64,000 nucleotides of DNA, taken from assembly GCA_965207045.1 (NCBI GenBank), contig OZ242261.1:1-64000 (forward strand). Direction: 5' to 3'. Both the position numbers and the translations under genes were made by a program. The stretch's first letter is position 1. The number at the start of each line of letters is the position of its first letter. Shown in pieces: positions 8,114 to 18,314 of this stretch. The notes below the pieces were generated by a model that was given only the letters and a program-made list of their open reading frames with translations, ran no database searches and was not told where the DNA came from. The stretch is from G965207045 sp965207045 (GTDB lineage: Bacteria; Pseudomonadota; Alphaproteobacteria; Rickettsiales; Anaplasmataceae).

Positions 8114-9409
8114 ATGAATATAGCAGATAAAGATAAAAAAGTTAATGATTGTAGACAAAATCTTTTGTCAATTCTAGAAAATGTTTCGAATGCTTGCTTA
8201 GTTCTTGGTAATCTTTTTAAAGAAGATTGTTCTGGTAATCAAGATGTTATGTGGGTTAAAGAATTAGAATCAAAATTAAAATCAGGAGAGAGATTTGGAG
8301 TTATAAGATCTGACTTTGAAACGCTTGTTAAAGCCTTGTCATATATTGCAGATAAAATAGGTAAAGTAGATCCTGAGGGAGCAAAGAAAATTTGCTATGA
8401 ATATAATAGGGACGGAAATAAATATGGGTTTGAAAAAGGTCAGGATATTAAGATTTATGCAGACTGTAGTGACGAACGTACAAAGAATGATGTTTTGTAC
8501 AGTTTGATAGTATCGTGGTGCTGCAGTAAGGTTAAATCAAAAAGTTCTTCCAATTCTTCTGTGTCAAGCGTTGATCAGGATCATGGATCGGCTACGGCTA
8601 CTTTATTATATAAGAAAAGAGAAGGAAAGAATCCGACGAAGAAGAGAAAATTAGAATCATCTAAGGATTTGCATAGAAATTCAGATGCTACTGTATTACG
8701 TAAGAAAGGAGAAGTAAAGAATACAACGAATGGGGGAAAATTAAAATTATCTAAGGATTTGCATAAAAATTTAGGTGCTGCTGAATCTTTGAATAGTGTG
8801 CCTCAAAGTTATAATTTCAATCATTCTTCTGTATTGCCGGAAGACTTTTTTTGTTTTCCACAGCATGAAAAAACAGGGATACCAGCTGGTTATCTTACTG
8901 ATGTTGAAACAACTGGATTAAGGTGTAAAAGTATAGGCGAATTACATCAATCAATTAAGACTTGTTTTTATAACTTTGGTCATGATGTAATGAGGGCGAG
9001 TTTTATTTATCGGTTATCTAATGGGCAAGAAAGGAAAATATATTACGATAATCATTTAGTGGAGCAGTGTGTTATTCAGCAACCACAGACTAATCAACCA
9101 GATTGGCTACAGCAAAATTTTCCGCTGCAATTCTTTGGTACTACTAATAATTTAGGGCAAGAAGCTCGTGTTTTTGGTAATAGTTGCAGTGATCAATCAT
9201 ATAAGCAGGAAATTGGAAGCATCTCCTGTGTGACTTCGTTACAGGGTTTAAATGGAAGTCTTGGGTTTTTGCAAGAACAACCATCATTTCCTTTGGTTAG
9301 TAGTAATATCCAACAGTCCACAAACTTTGTTGATAATCTGCCATCAACAGCTGTTAACGATACTCAAATGAACTCTTGTGTAATGAATATTCAGGGTAGC
9401 AGAATTTGA
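8114..9409 (+). CDS. Hypothetical protein with basic tandem repeat, putative effector
   Basis: Unrecognised 431-residue soluble protein. An ATG at 8081 is in frame, but the ATG at 8114 has GAGGT seven bases upstream and is preferred. The N-terminal third is a helical domain. Then come a Ser-rich linker, two 30-residue tandem repeats (bases 8597-8776) each holding a Lys/Arg cluster (KKREGKNPTKKRKLE in the first), a compact middle domain around LTDVETTGLRCKS, and a Gln/Asn/Ser-rich C-terminal third. The PTKKRKLE string resembles a classical nuclear localisation signal. No signal peptide is seen, which fits type IV secretion rather than Sec export, but this is inference. Confidence 0.7.
   Translation: MNIADKDKKVNDCRQNLLSILENVSNACLVLGNLFKEDCSGNQDVMWVKELESKLKSGERFGVIRSDFETLVKALSYIADKIGKVDPEGAKKICYEYNRDGNKYGFEKGQDIKIYADCSDERTKNDVLYSLIVSWCCSKVKSKSSSNSSVSSVDQDHGSATATLLYKKREGKNPTKKRKLESSKDLHRNSDATVLRKKGEVKNTTNGGKLKLSKDLHKNLGAAESLNSVPQSYNFNHSSVLPEDFFCFPQHEKTGIPAGYLTDVETTGLRCKSIGELHQSIKTCFYNFGHDVMRASFIYRLSNGQERKIYYDNHLVEQCVIQQPQTNQPDWLQQNFPLQFFGTTNNLGQEARVFGNSCSDQSYKQEIGSISCVTSLQGLNGSLGFLQEQPSFPLVSSNIQQSTNFVDNLPSTAVNDTQMNSCVMNIQGSRI
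8597..8776 (+). repeat. Two 90-bp tandem repeats in the 8114 gene
   Basis: Units at 8597-8686 and 8687-8776 each encode AT-x-L-x-KK-x-E-x-KN-x-T and then KLxxSKDLHxN. The nucleotide identity is clear but well below that of the repeats at 229-624, so this duplication is older or under faster divergence. Confidence 0.8.
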
Positions 9410-9572
9410 ACTGCCGGTAAAATTTATGTAGTTGTGTTATAAAAAGCATAATTGGTTTGTTGTGTGTAATAGGAGGTGTGCTTTGGAGTGCTGACTGGAA
9501 ATGCTTGACCTATTTAAACAAATTTAACCTTTTCCGAGTAAGTAAAAAAATTCTAACTTAAGTTGCTAATGC

Positions 9573-9830
9573 ATGAAAATTGATAATAATAGTATAGAAA
9601 ACGTTTGTCTTGCTAAATTGTCTCCTAAAATGCAAGATATGTTGCGAAAGATTGAAGCTAGTTTTACTGCTGAGATGTTAAGCCCTATTTTTGAGAATAC
9701 TGTTGAAACAAGCAGTAACAAAATATACCAATCAATGATGGTAGGTGAGTATTCAAAATTGGTAGGCCCTAAGACAGGTATAGCAGATACTTTAGCTTGT
9801 AGTATGCTACAATTGCAAGATAATGATTAG
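9573..9830 (+). CDS. Flagellar rod-binding protein (FlgJ N-domain/CheL type)
   Basis: 85 residues matching the Rod-binding domain pattern: IEASFTAEMLSPIF (usually FEAxFxxxML), a helix with YQSMMVGEYSKLV, and GIADTLACSML (usually GIAxxLxxxL). Alphaproteobacteria often carry this domain as a free-standing protein without the muramidase half of FlgJ. It assists rod assembly in the periplasm. It overlaps the next gene by eight bases and heads a four-gene flagellar operon. The assignment rests on motif and context together. Confidence 0.75.
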   Translation: MKIDNNSIENVCLAKLSPKMQDMLRKIEASFTAEMLSPIFENTVETSSNKIYQSMMVGEYSKLVGPKTGIADTLACSMLQLQDND

Positions 9831-10158
9831 TGGAATATTACAGCTTATTGCTCTTGCTGATATACAAATTGGGCTACTAGAGAAAAATAAGATTAAAGAA
9901 ATTAGATTTTGGCAAACTAAGGAAAAAGTTGTGCTTGATAGGTTAGCAAATATTAATCTTCATAAGAAAGAAGATGTGCCTGAAGTGGTATTTCGTGTAC
10001 TTAGTGAAAAAGCAAAGAAAAAGCATTATTTAGTAAAACGTCGCCTTTCTGTAACTAAGAAGCTACTTAGCGTGCTTAGCACTGATGATGATTTTTATAG
10101 TATCCCAGGTAAGACTAGGGGTGGCAAGTTTATTTCAATTGTAGATAAGAAGGTATGA
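9823..10158 (+). CDS. Putative FlgN-like flagellar chaperone
   Basis: 111 residues, strongly helical and basic, with no membrane segment. The position directly before flgK, overlapping it by four bases (ATGA), is where FlgN, the export chaperone of FlgK and FlgL, is usually found. The sequence motif itself is too weak to recognise, so the call is contextual. It overlaps the rod-binding gene upstream, so the four genes are almost certainly co-translated. Confidence 0.5.
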   Translation: MISGILQLIALADIQIGLLEKNKIKEIRFWQTKEKVVLDRLANINLHKKEDVPEVVFRVLSEKAKKKHYLVKRRLSVTKKLLSVLSTDDDFYSIPGKTRGGKFISIVDKKV

Positions 10159-12341
10159 GTTTGGATAGCGCATTAAATAGTGCAATGAGTGGGTTGCACG
10201 TCAATCAAGCAGAGATATATCTTGCCACTCGTAATGTTACTCATGCTGCTGATAAAAATTATCGTCGTTTAGATGCAGAGATGGGAGATGATAATCATGG
10301 TAATGTTACAATAAAAAATATTCAAGTAGTTATGGATGAATTTCTTGAAAAGGAAGTAATGGAACAGAACTCTGTTGTTGGGTACACGAGTACAAAGGAA
10401 TATTTTTTTGATAAGATTAATATAATATTTGGATCTCCAGGTTTACCGGAAATTCGTAAAGAAAATGTGATACCAAAAAATATAAATGCTGCAGTTGAAG
10501 CTTTTTTTAGTAAAGTACAAGTTTTAGCTGCTACTCCTGAGAATTATTCGCTTAAAATGTCTGTTGTAAATAGTGCTAATCATCTGAGTAGCATGCTCAG
10601 CAATCTGGCTTATAATTTACATGATTTGCGTTTTCAAGCAGATGAGATGATAGGAAATTCATGTTATTCTGTGAATCAATATTTAGGTGAATTGTATGAC
10701 ATAAATTTACAGTTAAAACTGAGTAGTAATGATAAAAAATCACAGGCAGATTTTGAACTAAGGAATGTTCAAACTTTGCAGGGTTTGTCAGAATTTTTTG
10801 ACGTATATACTAATATTGATAGTAATAATAGCTTACATGTTTATACAGAAGAAGGTAAGGAGTTATTTGGCAATTATCCAACGGAAGTTTTGCATCAGGC
10901 TTTGCCCAGTGTTGATATGGTAATTAGTGGTCAGGAATTTAATCCGTTGTTGTTGGTTTCTGGAGATTATGTAACCGAAATTAAACCAGAAAGGTTGGAT
11001 TTTGGTAAAATGAAAGCTTTGGTAGAAATAAGAGATGTGGATATACCTAATATTCTGTTCAGTATCGATGAATTAGCACACTTGATAAGTCGTGAAGTTA
11101 ATGAAATTTACAGTACGGGTAATAATTTTCCAGGACATAAGGAGTTGATATCACAGAAAGGAGTCTCTGATATGCAATTTACAGGTGGAGTGAAACTAGC
11201 TTTGATGAATGAAGGTGGTCAGGCTGCAGGTGAGAATGGATATATTATTCGTGCTCTTGATTTGGATTTAGGAGGGAAGACTTTAGAAGAAATAGCAGAT
11301 GAGATAAACAGGCATTATTTCTTTAATAAAAGCCAGGTTAGTATTGCTGACTACGTCGATGATGTACGATTAGTATCCGTTTCAGATTTTGATCAAGGTT
11401 TTGAATTTTATGTAGAATTTGAAAATGCAGGATATTCTTCTGCGATTAACGTACAAGAAATTTCTATCGTTTATGGAGATAAACTAAAGCAAGTTTTGTT
11501 TAAGGATAGTGTTGATTGTAATATAAGTGCTGGTCCTTATGAGACTGTTCAAACGTTAAAACCTTTTTATGTTGATTTGGCAAATATGCCAACAGGTATA
11601 AAGGAGTTTATTGTTAGACTTAAAGTAAATGTTAACGGTTCTTATGCAGATATTGATTATAATGTCAATAGTAGATCAGTTCAAGAGTTGTATAGTGCTA
11701 CTGAAGTAAAGGGTGATGATTGCAAAGTAGTAAGACCATTTAGCAGAAGTTACATTAATGCTGGATTAGATAGAGACGGAGTGTTTACGATTGCTGCAAG
11801 TAACGGCTTTAGATTTGCAATTGAAGATTTGGGTAGTAATAGTAAATATGGTAATTTTTTTCATGCTCTTGGCTGTAATAATTTATTTTCAGAACAAAGA
11901 ACAATTGAAGGAAGTGCTGTTAATATGAAAATAAATGATAAGCTTAAGAAACAAGCTATGATGTTGAATACTGCAGCTATTTCATATAATGAAAAGAATT
12001 TACATAGTGTAAATATTGGTGAAAATACTATCTTAAAGAAAATTATGGATCTTGAGAATAAAAAAATTAAGATCTTTGATGTAGAAGTGGGAAGCAGTAT
12101 TTCCTATCTTTCTACTAAGATTATAGAAAGAGTGGCATTTCAAGTAAATCAAGTCAAATTGTTAAATGATTATGAGATGGCATTTTATGAAGTATTAGAT
12201 AGTCAGCAAAAAAGCATTAGTGGTGTGAATGTTGATGAAGAAATTACAAAAACTATAATGCTAAAAAATATACATGAGGCTTCAGCAAACCTAATAAAGA
12301 CTATAGAGGAAACTTTTTATGAAATGTTAGATTTAATATAA
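10155..12341 (+). CDS. flgK: Flagellar hook-associated protein 1 FlgK
   Basis: 728 residues. The N-terminus (LNSAMSGLHVNQAEIYLATRNVTHA) is the flagellar rod/hook-family helix with the usual SAxSGLxxxQxxLxxxxxNIxN spacing. The C-terminus (SGVNVDEEITKTIMLKNIHEASANLI) matches the FlgK signature SGVNLDEE...QxxYxASAxxI. FlgK forms the junction between hook and filament. The middle is longer and divergent, as in other FlgK proteins. The reading frame is intact over 2.2 kb with no decay, which argues for function. Confidence 0.93.
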   Translation: MSLDSALNSAMSGLHVNQAEIYLATRNVTHAADKNYRRLDAEMGDDNHGNVTIKNIQVVMDEFLEKEVMEQNSVVGYTSTKEYFFDKINIIFGSPGLPEIRKENVIPKNINAAVEAFFSKVQVLAATPENYSLKMSVVNSANHLSSMLSNLAYNLHDLRFQADEMIGNSCYSVNQYLGELYDINLQLKLSSNDKKSQADFELRNVQTLQGLSEFFDVYTNIDSNNSLHVYTEEGKELFGNYPTEVLHQALPSVDMVISGQEFNPLLLVSGDYVTEIKPERLDFGKMKALVEIRDVDIPNILFSIDELAHLISREVNEIYSTGNNFPGHKELISQKGVSDMQFTGGVKLALMNEGGQAAGENGYIIRALDLDLGGKTLEEIADEINRHYFFNKSQVSIADYVDDVRLVSVSDFDQGFEFYVEFENAGYSSAINVQEISIVYGDKLKQVLFKDSVDCNISAGPYETVQTLKPFYVDLANMPTGIKEFIVRLKVNVNGSYADIDYNVNSRSVQELYSATEVKGDDCKVVRPFSRSYINAGLDRDGVFTIAASNGFRFAIEDLGSNSKYGNFFHALGCNNLFSEQRTIEGSAVNMKINDKLKKQAMMLNTAAISYNEKNLHSVNIGENTILKKIMDLENKKIKIFDVEVGSSISYLSTKIIERVAFQVNQVKLLNDYEMAFYEVLDSQQKSISGVNVDEEITKTIMLKNIHEASANLIKTIEETFYEMLDLI

Positions 12342-12342
12342 A

Positions 12343-13230
12343 ATGATAAATAATAGGATTAGCACGTTAAATTTATATAACAATAGCAGTAAAAATGTTA
12401 TGAATGTGTATAAAAATTTAGAAAAGATTACTGCGAATATAGCATCGAACAATATGTTCGATGATTTTGCTTCAGTTCAAAATGTAAATGATGTACAACT
12501 ATTGCTTGCTGTAAACAGAAAAGTGCAAGATGCTAACGTTTACATACAAAATGCTTCAACTGTACAGATGCGTACTGAGATAATGGATTATGCAATAGGG
12601 AATCTTTTTGATATAGCTAATGATTTAAATTCTACAATGTCTATGAGTACACATAGCATTGAGCGCAAGGAATTAATGCAAGTAGCAACTAATAAATTGG
12701 ATGAGATCAAAAGTGAGTTAAATATTAATATTGGCTCATCTTATTTATTTAGTGGGAGTATGGTAAATACTCAGCCTATTGGCGATATACGTCAAGTTTA
12801 TTCTTATTACCAAGGTAATTCTTTTATCAGTTCGGCAAAAATAAGTGATTCAAGTGATTTATATTATGGTGTTACAGGTGATAATGATGCCTTTGTTCAG
12901 CTGATAACAAGTGCAAATATTGCAGCTAAGGTTGGTGCAGATGATTATGCATTACATGAAGCAAAAATATGGATGGAAAAAGCTATAGAGAACTTAATTC
13001 TTTTACAACAGGAAGTGAGAAATAATTATGCAACAGCGGCTAGTGCTAGAGAAATGTATGAAGATATGAAAACTGAGCTTATCGCTATTCGCAACCAAAT
13101 TGAAGAATCTTATGGGTTGGACATACCTCAAATGATTACGGATTTCAGCATACATGAAGCAATTTTGCAATCTTCACAGTATATGTTTGCAAAATTAACA
13201 AACCTAACTTTAACTAGTTATCTTGGTTGA
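12343..13230 (+). CDS. flgL: Flagellar hook-associated protein 3 FlgL
   Basis: 295 residues starting one base after the flgK stop. The N-terminal helix (YKNLEKITANIASNNMFDDFASV) and the segment SSYLFSGSMVNTQP (commonly G-x-YxFsGxxxxtxPf) mark a flagellin/FlgL-type protein. The C-terminal helix returns to the coiled D0 domain. With FlgK it makes the hook-filament junction. The last codons overlap an inverted repeat that can serve as terminator for the SRP RNA gene on the other strand. No flagellin gene (fliC) is in the window. Confidence 0.92.
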   Translation: MINNRISTLNLYNNSSKNVMNVYKNLEKITANIASNNMFDDFASVQNVNDVQLLLAVNRKVQDANVYIQNASTVQMRTEIMDYAIGNLFDIANDLNSTMSMSTHSIERKELMQVATNKLDEIKSELNINIGSSYLFSGSMVNTQPIGDIRQVYSYYQGNSFISSAKISDSSDLYYGVTGDNDAFVQLITSANIAAKVGADDYALHEAKIWMEKAIENLILLQQEVRNNYATAASAREMYEDMKTELIAIRNQIEESYGLDIPQMITDFSIHEAILQSSQYMFAKLTNLTLTSYLG

Positions 13231-13240
13231 AAGTTAGGTT
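13201..13240 (-). terminator. Inverted repeat behind the SRP RNA gene, inside flgL 3' end
   Basis: Eleven-base perfect arms at 13201-13211 and 13230-13240 with an 18-base loop. Read on the minus strand, the stem is followed by TTTGTTAATTTTG, which is U-rich enough for factor-independent termination. The arm next to the RNA overlaps the terminal stem of the SRP RNA, and the other arm lies within flgL codons. Confidence 0.6.
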
Positions 13241-13316
13241 CGACCCAAGAAAGACCTGCTACAGCTGCTACATCTCTGTCCTGACCGGGTTCACAGAATG
13301 CTTTTTTGCCCGAACC
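13237..13316 (-). ncRNA. ffs: Signal recognition particle RNA (4.5S)
   Basis: Read on the minus strand, the conserved SRP core is complete: GGTCAGG, then a short ACA/TGT stem closed by a GAGA tetraloop, then AGCAGC (compare the bacterial GGUCAGG-stem-GGAA-stem-AGCAGC). The ends pair as GGTTCG with CGAACC, followed by an A-rich/U-rich helix, giving an 80-base hairpin. With Ffh it targets membrane and exported proteins. A good promoter lies upstream. It is convergent with flgL. Confidence 0.88.
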
Positions 13317-13324
13317 ATTATGAG

Positions 13325-13353
13325 ATTATATCATATGATAATGGTACAGTAAA
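13325..13353 (-). promoter_or_regulatory. Promoter of the SRP RNA gene
   Basis: On the minus strand TTTACT (-35, 13348-13353) and a perfect TATAAT (-10, 13325-13330) are spaced exactly 17 bases. The -10 box ends eight bases before the first G of the RNA hairpin. Confidence 0.75.
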
Positions 13354-13457
13354 ATTTAAGTCATTATTTTAAACTCTTTTAGAGTAACATACATATAAAT
13401 TAAGGAAAATTTATATAAAATTTCATATTCAGTGATATATCCATACTTTAGTTAAGC

Positions 13458-15524
13458 ATGAGAATTTTTTACATGTTGGCTTTTTCTATAATCTTTTGTA
13501 GTTATAGTTGTTTTGGTATTTTTCATAACTCAGTGGAAGATGTTAACGATTCTGATGATTGGATGGCATTTTTTTACCCCAAGATGAAAGTTAAACCTAG
13601 TAGTGGATGTGCTTTTTTTGGTGCAGATCCAGAAATTGTTAGTGCTGGTGATTGTGAATATGTTTGTCCAAGTAAAGTTGCTGTCTTCAAGAGTTTGTGT
13701 AGGTGGATGGATCTGCCATTTGTAGGTAAACAGCTATGGCCTGATAAGACAGGTGGTGATTTAAATTGTGTATGTGCTACTACTGTTTTTTCATGTGGTG
13801 ACTGGGATGGGTTTTTTGGTTTATTTACTAATATCTTAGGTTGTTTTACCTTACCCATGGGGCCTCCACCTCCTCCATTTTGTGATAATGCTATTGCTGA
13901 ATCTATATACGTTAAAGTTGTTCCTCTGAATGTGGCGAATACTCTTGATCCTAAGATCAAAGTTCGTGTAGGTACGGATTCAAGAAAAAGATGTATTGAT
14001 AGTTCTGAAGTTAATATAAATGATATTTGTAGTACTGGGGTTGATGAAATAATAGTTTATAATGAAAGAATTTTGAGACCTGGTGAGAATGCTACCATAC
14101 AATATTCTGGTTGGGATTATCAATTTTCTGCAAGATTAGATGGTAAGAAGATATGTGCTTCTTATGCTAACCCTGAAAATCCGAGTGTTGATATTGATCA
14201 GTGCTATGATCTTGTTCCAATGAAAGAACCTATTATAGATTCCTTCATAGGTGATACAGTAACAGTTAAACTTGCAAATTATAATAATGGAAATCCATTT
14301 AATTTAATTTATGGTCAAGAGAATTCTGATACAGGACTTTTTCTCTTTAAACCAACTGTGAATAATAAGAGGCAATTTGAATATAATGAAGATGGTACCT
14401 TCAAAGAAAATTCAAACAGCTCAGTTTTATGTATAGGGAGAAGGTTAGGTCCAAATGACTACTCTATTGTGCGTGCTAATGAACCTTTGCGGGTGAAATA
14501 CTTGGAAAAAGTTTTTATTCCTGTGAAATATGATAGTAATATTGGTGGTTATGTTGTGGATGATAATCCTGGCAGGCACTCGGTGAACGTAACAGATAGC
14601 AAGCAATCTGTTTTAGATACTGCATGGTTAAACAATAGCAGTGTAACAAGTATTAGACCCAACCTTAATCAACAAGAAATATTTAAGTATAAGATGCCCA
14701 TCATAATGGCTGCTAATTCGAATGGAATTGCAGAAGAAACTACTTTTGTAACGTTTAAAGAGAATAACCCTATTCTATTGACAACAGATGAACAAAATAA
14801 TTTAAGATATACTGACCCGTATGTGCGAAATTTATGTGCTGTAAAACCTTCTATTTTCGATTTTTATGATGCAGACAATATAGAATATAGAGAAATAACA
14901 ACTTCAGATAATTGTGATTTTGCAACTATAGAGGCTTGGGGTGGAGGTTCAGCAAGTGTTGCTGAAGTAAATACTGGTTCTTCTGGATCTTATACTAAAG
15001 CTACAATAAATATTGAGGATAGTCATTCTAAGAGGGTTTTAAAGGTAAAAGTGGGATCAGGTGGAGATTTAACCAATCCTCAAGGTCAAGATACCGAGGT
15101 ATATATGTGTACAGACAATACTGGTACTAATTGTGATTTGTTATTAACCGCTAATGGTGGAGAAGCTAATGCTGGAGTTGCTGATTATGGTAACAGTGCA
15201 AATGGTGATCTTTTTGAGAAGGAAAGCTTTCAAGGCAATGTTGGGTTATTTAAATCTAATTCAGATTTTCCATCTGTTCCAGTGCCATTTAAATTGCCTA
15301 AACTACCGATTCAAAATCTTACCCATTATCCTGATATAGATGAATTTAGTTATGTTGCTTCTAGAGATACAAATTGTGCTGATGTAAATCAAATTCAAGG
15401 TAATGAAGCAAATCGCTCTAATATTCCAGGAATGGGTGGATGCCTTTCTTCCACAAATAATCAAATAGTACAGGCTGGAGCTAACGGATATGTGAGGCTT
15501 GCTTGCGAACAATGGTTTAATTGA
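13458..15524 (+). CDS. VirB6-like secreted ectodomain protein with glycine-rich C-terminus
   Basis: 688 residues. A signal peptide (1-20) is followed by a Cys-rich region with the segment GCFTLPMGPPPPPFC (128-142), which matches the extracytoplasmic N-terminal region of Rickettsiales VirB6 proteins. Unlike VirB6 it has no multi-pass TrbL/VirB6 membrane domain at all. The last 200 residues contain IEAWGGG, VGSGG, LTANGG and GANGYVRL, typical of the glycine-rich beta domain found in phage tail and surface proteins. I infer a soluble or surface accessory of a type IV secretion system, or a VirB6 paralogue that has lost its membrane part. No virB gene adjoins it. Confidence 0.65.
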   Translation: MRIFYMLAFSIIFCSYSCFGIFHNSVEDVNDSDDWMAFFYPKMKVKPSSGCAFFGADPEIVSAGDCEYVCPSKVAVFKSLCRWMDLPFVGKQLWPDKTGGDLNCVCATTVFSCGDWDGFFGLFTNILGCFTLPMGPPPPPFCDNAIAESIYVKVVPLNVANTLDPKIKVRVGTDSRKRCIDSSEVNINDICSTGVDEIIVYNERILRPGENATIQYSGWDYQFSARLDGKKICASYANPENPSVDIDQCYDLVPMKEPIIDSFIGDTVTVKLANYNNGNPFNLIYGQENSDTGLFLFKPTVNNKRQFEYNEDGTFKENSNSSVLCIGRRLGPNDYSIVRANEPLRVKYLEKVFIPVKYDSNIGGYVVDDNPGRHSVNVTDSKQSVLDTAWLNNSSVTSIRPNLNQQEIFKYKMPIIMAANSNGIAEETTFVTFKENNPILLTTDEQNNLRYTDPYVRNLCAVKPSIFDFYDADNIEYREITTSDNCDFATIEAWGGGSASVAEVNTGSSGSYTKATINIEDSHSKRVLKVKVGSGGDLTNPQGQDTEVYMCTDNTGTNCDLLLTANGGEANAGVADYGNSANGDLFEKESFQGNVGLFKSNSDFPSVPVPFKLPKLPIQNLTHYPDIDEFSYVASRDTNCADVNQIQGNEANRSNIPGMGGCLSSTNNQIVQAGANGYVRLACEQWFN

Positions 15525-15577
15525 AATTGTTAATCAAGAGCTTACTTACTTGCTGTAGATAGTTTAGGTAACCACTA

Positions 15578-16513
15578 TTAAGTTCTGCCCGAAGATGCAG
15601 ATAAGCCATGCTGCTCATTTGCAGAAGCTGTACTTGGTTTATTAATTAGCGTGCGAGTGGATGATTTTTGTTTGTAATTTATGACTTGCTTTATAAAGGC
15701 TTTGCTTGAAAATTTCGGTTCATATAGCTTTCCAATGTCAATAAGCTTTTCTACGTCTTCTTTTGTTATTTGTATATTCTCCATCAACTTGCTCGTAGTG
15801 CTATCTGGTACAAACTCAGTAATTGTTTTCGCAAACGAGTCTAATTGTTTTTTATTATCAATATAATTCTCGCCTTTTATTCTTTTAATATCCTCTTCCA
15901 GAATATTATTACCACTTTCGCCTCTTCTCCATTTGCTGACAAGTAACATTGTAATTTCATTTTTACAATGATTGATTAATGTCGTTGACAGAAGCTCTTC
16001 TGGTGTAAAATCAGTGTATTTTGCCTTTGCCTTATTATATTCATATTCTACATTAGATTTTACAGAGTAATTACCTCGAATGATCATTTGCAAATTTTCT
16101 GATATTTTTTTTACTATTTCTTGTTTATTTTCTAGGGTTAAGTCTTCTATGGTCGAACTTCTGACTTGCTCCGGAACTAATTTAGCTGCTTCGTAAAACT
16201 TAGTGTTAAGTTTATCAAGAATCGTAATTATTGATATTTTCAATTTTTCTGCTGCTAGCTCTAGTTTATTATTAGCCTGATTATTTCTATACACACCTAC
16301 ACTGAAACCTGCAGCAGCGATAAAGCAAAATATTGCAAATATAGAAGGTATACCGAGCCCGACACATAAAACTAATGGTTTCTTGAGGTCTTGTTTTTGT
16401 GTAACAACAGCAATAAATATAGCGAAAGATGAGAAGAAAACACCTGGTATTAAACTCTCTAGGAATGAAGAATTTCGTAGTAATAAAGGATAGAATTTGC
16501 TTTTATTGTTCAT
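15578..16513 (-). CDS. Hypothetical membrane protein with helical cytoplasmic domain
   Basis: Unrecognised 311-residue protein. Two transmembrane segments lie near the N-terminus (about residues 21-38 and 46-75), followed by some 230 residues of charged helices (for example LKISIITILDKLNTKFYEAAKLV) and a Ser/Thr-rich tail. It is convergent with the VirB6-like gene and divergent from atpD, with about 120 bases between the starts. No motif points to a function. Confidence 0.6.
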   Translation of the reverse strand: MNNKSKFYPLLLRNSSFLESLIPGVFFSSFAIFIAVVTQKQDLKKPLVLCVGLGIPSIFAIFCFIAAAGFSVGVYRNNQANNKLELAAEKLKISIITILDKLNTKFYEAAKLVPEQVRSSTIEDLTLENKQEIVKKISENLQMIIRGNYSVKSNVEYEYNKAKAKYTDFTPEELLSTTLINHCKNEITMLLVSKWRRGESGNNILEEDIKRIKGENYIDNKKQLDSFAKTITEFVPDSTTSKLMENIQITKEDVEKLIDIGKLYEPKFSSKAFIKQVINYKQKSSTRTLINKPSTASANEQHGLSASSGRT

Positions 16514-16628
16514 TTTTTTTATTAAGTTTTAAAGATAACATATACTTAATACTATAATAAACTTATATTAAAGTAAACTATTGTGCCTTTTTTACGCAAA
16601 TGTTACCATGTAGAATATTTGGTCTTGA

Positions 16629-18309
<1,681 letters not shown>

Positions 18310-18314
18310 AAAGT

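Noticed and set aside
13574..13960. Minus-strand frame in the VirB6-like gene
   Set aside because: Antisense shadow of the Cys/Pro-rich region; no start context.
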